A stretch of DNA of 16,470 nt from DASZTV01 sp036268405 (lineage in GTDB: Bacteria > Actinomycetota > Actinomycetes > JAFAQI01), in NCBI GenBank assembly GCA_036268405.1, contig DATAUF010000044.1, positions 1 through 16,470 on the forward strand, written 5' to 3'. Below, piece after piece: positions 13,307 to 16,470 of the stretch (its first letter is position 1; every line of letters starts with the position of its first letter). Under the pieces are notes generated by a model. The model was not told the DNA's origin and did no database searches. It saw nothing but the letters and a program-made list of their open reading frames with translations. The translations under genes and the position numbers were made by a program.

Positions 13307-14435
13307 CGGTACCCCCAAGTCCATGTAGCACGCAGATCCGCTCGCGATGCCAAGCCGGAGTGCCGTACAGCGAGCTGTTGGCCCGCGTGCGACGCATCAG
13401 CAGGTGGAGGTCGTGCTCCCAGGTGCACCCGATGCCGCCGTGGATCTGCAGACACTGCTGCGCGATCTCTGTCGCGTGGTCGCCCACGTACGACGCCACG
13501 ATTGCGGTGATCTCCGCGACATCATCGGCTCGTTCGGCTACCGCTCGGGTCAACGCCACCGAGGCGGCCTTGCTGGCTTCCAGGTAGAGCGCTACATCGG
13601 CCAGGATGTGCTTCAGGGCCTGGAAAGATCCGATGGGTCGACCGAAGGCAATCCGGTCCTTCGCGTAGCGGACGGTCATCGAGACCATGGCGTCGAGCGC
13701 GCCGACAGTCTCAGCGACGGTGAGTGCCAGCGCCACCTGCAGTTGCCGATTCAGGGCGGCTTCGTTGTCGTCAGTCGTCACGATCGCGTCGGCATCAACC
13801 ACTACGTCGTCGAAGGTGACCAGCCCAGCTCGACGGGTGAGATCGAGACAGGTCAGTGGGTGGACCTCGACACCCGCTGACTTGGTGGGGACCAAGAACT
13901 GCCGCAGGCGTCCGTTCTGGTTCGCGCAGACCAGGATCAGCTCGGCCGTTTGGGCATCCTGAACGACGCCTCGCTCACCGGTCAGGTGGTACCTACCCGC
14001 GCGCTCTTCGATGCGAAGCGACGCTCCGAGGTCCCACTGAGCGGAGCCGTCCAGTGGGGCCCAGGTCACCACGGTCTCGCCACCCGCAAGCGCGGGAAGC
14101 AACCGGATGCGCTGCTCATCGCTACCGAACCCGACCAGCGCATCGACGACGACATTGATCGGGGTGAAAGGGCCGGGTTGAACGAATCGCCCCAGTGTCT
14201 CGGCGACGATCGCGGCGTCGACCAAGCCGTTGTCGCTGAGGCTGCCTCCGCCGTATGCCTCGGGCGCCAGCATCGCGTACCAGCCGAGCTCGGCGGACTT
14301 CCGGAGCCAACCTTCGCTGTATCCGCGCGGATCGCTGTGCAGGTCGCGCGTGCTTGCGACGGGAAGCTCGCCTTCGATGAAGCGCACCGTCGTGTCGAGG
14401 AAGAGTCGCTGATCGTCGGTCAGGTCGAGGTCCAC
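13293..14435 (-). CDS. Acyl-CoA dehydrogenase, probable partner subunit
   Basis: This 380-residue protein starts at GTG 14435, immediately after the TAG of the CoA ligase, with GAGAGG about 9 bases upstream. N-terminal domain: MDLDLTDDQRLFLDTTVRFI and LGWYAMLAPEAYGGG. The middle domain is divergent, with no clear SEPGAGSD motif and only WAPLDGS and LTGERGVVQDAQTAELILVC at the equivalent places. C-terminal domain: RYAKDRIAFGRPIGSFQALK, the classic FAD/dimer motif, and QIHGGIGCTWEHDLHLLMRR. No obvious catalytic Glu replaces the one in its partner. The weak active site plus coupling to the 419-residue dehydrogenase suggest the structural or FAD-supporting subunit of a heteromer, like the paired FadE proteins of mycobacterial steroid catabolism. 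This is inference from sequence and gene order. Confidence 0.87.
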   Translation of the reverse strand: MDLDLTDDQRLFLDTTVRFIEGELPVASTRDLHSDPRGYSEGWLRKSAELGWYAMLAPEAYGGGSLSDNGLVDAAIVAETLGRFVQPGPFTPINVVVDALVGFGSDEQRIRLLPALAGGETVVTWAPLDGSAQWDLGASLRIEERAGRYHLTGERGVVQDAQTAELILVCANQNGRLRQFLVPTKSAGVEVHPLTCLDLTRRAGLVTFDDVVVDADAIVTTDDNEAALNRQLQVALALTVAETVGALDAMVSMTVRYAKDRIAFGRPIGSFQALKHILADVALYLEASKAASVALTRAVAERADDVAEITAIVASYVGDHATEIAQQCLQIHGGIGCTWEHDLHLLMRRTRANSSLYGTPAWHRERICVLHGLGGTDGLA

Positions 14436-16004
14436 CTACCCGGCCCTCTCCGCCGCGTCCTCAGCCTGTGAGTACTCGTCCCTGAGGAGTCGCTTGAACA
14501 GCTTGCCGGTATCGGTGCGAGGCAGCTCGTCGCGGAAGTCGACGGCCCGCGGGCACTTGAAGTGAGCCAATCGCGAACGGCAGAACGCGATCAGCTCAGC
14601 GGCAAGCTCGGCCGAGGGTGTGGCGTCACCAGTGAGAGTGACGACGGCCAGCACGGACTCGCCCCACTCGTCGTCGGGCAGGCCAATCACGGCGACGTCG
14701 TCGACGGCCGGATGGGAGCCCAGCACCCCCTCGACCTCGGCCGGGTAGATGTTGACCCCACCGCTGATGATCATGTCTTTCGCTCGATCGCGCAAGAACA
14801 GATACCCGTCCGCATCGAGGTATCCGACGTCGCCCAACGTGAAGGCACGACCGCGATGGATGGACGCGGTGAGTTCGGGATCTCCCTTGTACTCGAACGT
14901 CTGGCGCGCTGATTCGAGATACACGTTGCCGAGTTCTCCTGCCGGCAGCTCGTTGCCGGCATCGTCGAGGACTCGCAGCGTCATTCCTCGTACCGCTCGG
15001 CCGACAGTGCCGGGCTTCTCGAGCCATCGATGGGGCTTGGCGATGGTTGCGGCGCCTTCCATGCCGCCATACGTCTCCCAGATCACCGGGCCCCACCAGT
15101 CCATCATTTGGCGCTTCACCTCGACAGGGCATGGCGCTGCGGAGTGGACGATTACCTGCAAGCTGCTGACGTCGTACTGATCTCTCGTCTTCGCAGGGAG
15201 GCGGAGCAGTCGCACGAACTGCGTCGGCACCATGTAGGCGGTCGACACCCGGTGCTCCTCGATCGCGGCAAGGGTGCGTTCTGCGTCGAACTTCTGGTGG
15301 ATCACCAGGGCCTGACCGCAGTTCAGCGCGGTTTGGTAGAACGACTGACAACCGCCGTGGTGCATGCCCGCGGTCACGAGGTGAGTGCCGTCAAACGGTA
15401 TGAACTGAAAGGCCTGGCCGAACAGCTTCATGCCGTCGGCAATCACCGACGGATCCCCGGGCGCGGGGGGCCGCTCGATTGCCTTTGGCTTGCCGGTGGT
15501 GCCCGAGGAGTACGAGATCGGTACGCCGAACTGGCGGTCGTCAGGTGCGGTGACGGGCTGGCCGTCCACGAGGTCGTCATAGCGCTCGAAGGTGGGAATC
15601 TCGCCGCCAACGCTGACGCGTAGGCGCAACGAGGAGAGGTCGTTGAACTCCGTGGTCGGGGGATGGCTGTGGTGAATCGCGATGCCGGTCGCGCCCGAAT
15701 GCTCGAGGATGGCGCGAATCTCCGGGCCGGACAGCGACGGATTCAGCGCGATCCCGCGCAGGCCGGATTCTTGACAGGCCAGCTGCCAGACAACGATGTC
15801 GACGTCGTTGGGAAGGGCATAGGCAACTGCGTCACCTGCAGCAAACCCGCGCGAGCGAAGCGCATGCACCAGCCGGTGAGCCCGCTCGGCCAGCTCTCGG
15901 TAGGTCAGGACCGTCCCGGATGCGCTACCTGCGATGGCCAAGGCGTCTGGTTGGTCCTCGGCGATCCACCAGACGCCCAGCCGCCGATCCCACGCGTGCT
16001 GCAT
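14436..16004 (-). CDS. AMP-forming acyl-CoA synthetase (ligase)
   Basis: This 522-residue cytoplasmic enzyme of the ANL superfamily activates a carboxylic acid with ATP and CoA to its CoA thioester. The P-loop motif YSSGTTGKPKA is at about 165-175. WETYGGMEGA is the A5-type motif, and TLGDVGYLDADGYLFLRDRA with KDMIISGGVNIYPAEVE are the A7/A8 hinge region. The C-terminal catalytic Lys is K501 in PRTDTGKLFKR. Length and motif order are normal and complete. The start at ATG 16004 has no ribosome site, but a -10-like GATACT lies 8 bases upstream, so the message may be leaderless. The stop directly abuts the dehydrogenase start, so the ligase and the two dehydrogenases form one unit. The acid is unknown. 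The family includes fatty, bile-acid-like and aromatic acid ligases, which cannot be separated by eye. Confidence 0.93.
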   Translation of the reverse strand: MQHAWDRRLGVWWIAEDQPDALAIAGSASGTVLTYRELAERAHRLVHALRSRGFAAGDAVAYALPNDVDIVVWQLACQESGLRGIALNPSLSGPEIRAILEHSGATGIAIHHSHPPTTEFNDLSSLRLRVSVGGEIPTFERYDDLVDGQPVTAPDDRQFGVPISYSSGTTGKPKAIERPPAPGDPSVIADGMKLFGQAFQFIPFDGTHLVTAGMHHGGCQSFYQTALNCGQALVIHQKFDAERTLAAIEEHRVSTAYMVPTQFVRLLRLPAKTRDQYDVSSLQVIVHSAAPCPVEVKRQMMDWWGPVIWETYGGMEGAATIAKPHRWLEKPGTVGRAVRGMTLRVLDDAGNELPAGELGNVYLESARQTFEYKGDPELTASIHRGRAFTLGDVGYLDADGYLFLRDRAKDMIISGGVNIYPAEVEGVLGSHPAVDDVAVIGLPDDEWGESVLAVVTLTGDATPSAELAAELIAFCRSRLAHFKCPRAVDFRDELPRTDTGKLFKRLLRDEYSQAEDAAERAG

Positions 16005-16064
16005 CGATAAAGAGTATCCCCTTCCCGCGGTGCGGTCACCGGACGTTTGAACCGAGGCTGACGG
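16005..16064 (-). promoter_or_regulatory. Probable promoter of the CoA-ligase operon (leaderless type)
   Basis: On the minus strand GATACT (16013-16018) sits 8 bases before the ligase ATG, and GTGAC-like sequence (16034-16039) could be the -35 at a short spacing of about 15 bases. Transcription would then begin at or near the ATG, matching the missing ribosome site. The region also holds the inverted repeats GATA-AAGAG-TATC (16006-16018) and CGGTG-CGGT-CACCG (16028-16041), either of which could be an operator or a small hairpin. The GGATACTC sequence recurs in the transporter promoter region (3395-3402). Confidence 0.35.
16028..16041. promoter_or_regulatory. Short perfect palindrome upstream of the CoA ligase
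   Basis: CGGTG (16028-16032), CGGT spacer (16033-16036) and CACCG (16037-16041) give a 5-bp-arm inverted repeat overlapping the proposed -35. It has no following T-run, so a terminator for the oxidoreductase gene is unlikely. An operator is possible but unproved. Confidence 0.3.
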
Positions 16065-16470
16065 TCAGATCTTCTTGAGGTACCGCGCCGTCCGCTGCGC
16101 CGCGGTACGTCCCGGCAGCCCGCTGACACCTCCGCCGGGGTGTGTGCCGGACCCGCCGAGAAAGAGGCCCTCGAGGGGCGTCTTGCCCAGGCCGAGTCCG
16201 ACCGTCGGGCGAAATGGGCCGGTGTTGAAAAATCCCATGTCGATGTGGGTGATGCACCCGTTGCGGGTGCGCAGCCGGGTGGCCAGATCCTCCGGTGTCT
16301 CCACGATCCGGCCAAGCTCGGCCTGCTCGAGTGGTTGGACGTACCCGCTGACCTTGCCGAGGACGGACTCCACCGCCGGCCGGCGCAGACGAACCCATCC
16401 CTCGCGCGGCGCGACCGGGGCGGCGAGGGAGTAGATGTATGCACTGTCCTGCCCGTCAGGAGCCTGGCTG
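16065..16470 (-). CDS. CrtI-like FAD-dependent oxidoreductase, C-terminal part (cut by window edge)
   Basis: The minus-strand frame enters from the right edge and ends at a TGA at 16065-16067, giving 134 visible codons. The end carries the C-terminal FAD-contact motif of phytoene-desaturase-like flavoproteins: LEGLFLGGSGTHPGGGVSGL followed by PGRTAAQRTARYLKK. Upstream parts (YIYSLAAPVAPREGW; NGCITHIDMGFFNTGPFRP) fit the same family. The N-terminal Rossmann dinucleotide fold lies outside. Such enzymes oxidise or isomerise hydrophobic polyenes and other lipophilic substrates, so the link to the acyl-CoA genes is plausible. It is 60 bases upstream of the ligase on the same strand. It could be carotenoid-like, ketosteroid-like or a more general NAD(P)/FAD oxidoreductase; the visible part does not decide. 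Confidence 0.85.
   Translation of the reverse strand, partial: SQAPDGQDSAYIYSLAAPVAPREGWVRLRRPAVESVLGKVSGYVQPLEQAELGRIVETPEDLATRLRTRNGCITHIDMGFFNTGPFRPTVGLGLGKTPLEGLFLGGSGTHPGGGVSGLPGRTAAQRTARYLKKI

Noticed and set aside
1..16470. CRISPR array, tRNA, rRNA, insertion sequence, integrase or attachment site
   Set aside because: None seen: no regularly spaced direct repeats, no transposase or integrase motifs, no cloverleaf candidates with conserved T-loop sequence noticed on reading.

Overview
The window looks like a chromosomal accessory catabolic region of a high-GC actinobacterium (mycobacterial, rhodococcal or nocardioform in style). The signs are very high GC at third codon positions, many GTG starts, ATGA-type start/stop overlaps, paired FadE-like acyl-CoA dehydrogenases, and a two-domain CaiB/BaiF protein. 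I see no rRNA, tRNA, CRISPR array, insertion sequence or phage gene. The species cannot be named from the sequence.

Layout. (1) 1-377, minus: N-terminal part of a TetR regulator that runs off the left edge. (2) 527-1924, plus: a GntR/FadR-type regulator made of two complete tandem copies of the family. A perfect inverted repeat lies in the gap between these divergent genes. (3) 1791-3369, minus: a DUF2889 protein followed by a small HAD hydrolase, whose 3' end is antisense to the end of the GntR gene. (4) 3444-9583, plus: a tightly coupled operon for a Liv-type (branched-chain amino acid/amide family) ABC importer. It encodes a membrane-anchored solute-binding protein, a LivF ATPase, a single 950-residue LivH-LivM-LivG fusion, a 73-residue membrane protein and a 270-residue secreted, membrane-anchored protein of unknown family. 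(5) 9588-16470, minus: a catabolic run read from right to left. It encodes a CrtI-like FAD oxidoreductase (incomplete at the right edge), an AMP-forming acyl-CoA ligase, two adjacent acyl-CoA dehydrogenases and a duplicated CaiB/BaiF protein.

Inferred working model: the importer brings a carboxylic acid, or a compound that becomes one, through the envelope. The ligase (or CoA transferase) makes the CoA thioester, the acyl-CoA dehydrogenase pair desaturates it as a likely heteromer, and the oxidoreductase acts on the same or a related substrate. The substrate is not determined. Steroid side-chain, terpenoid or alicyclic acids fit the enzyme classes, but nothing here selects among them. The TetR and double-GntR regulators and DUF2889 are plausible pathway partners.

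The parts most worth a second look are the double GntR, the three-part LivHMG fusion with its two uncharacterised envelope proteins, the CaiB duplication in which neither half shows an obvious catalytic Asp, and a GGATACTC element shared by the transporter and CoA-ligase promoter regions.
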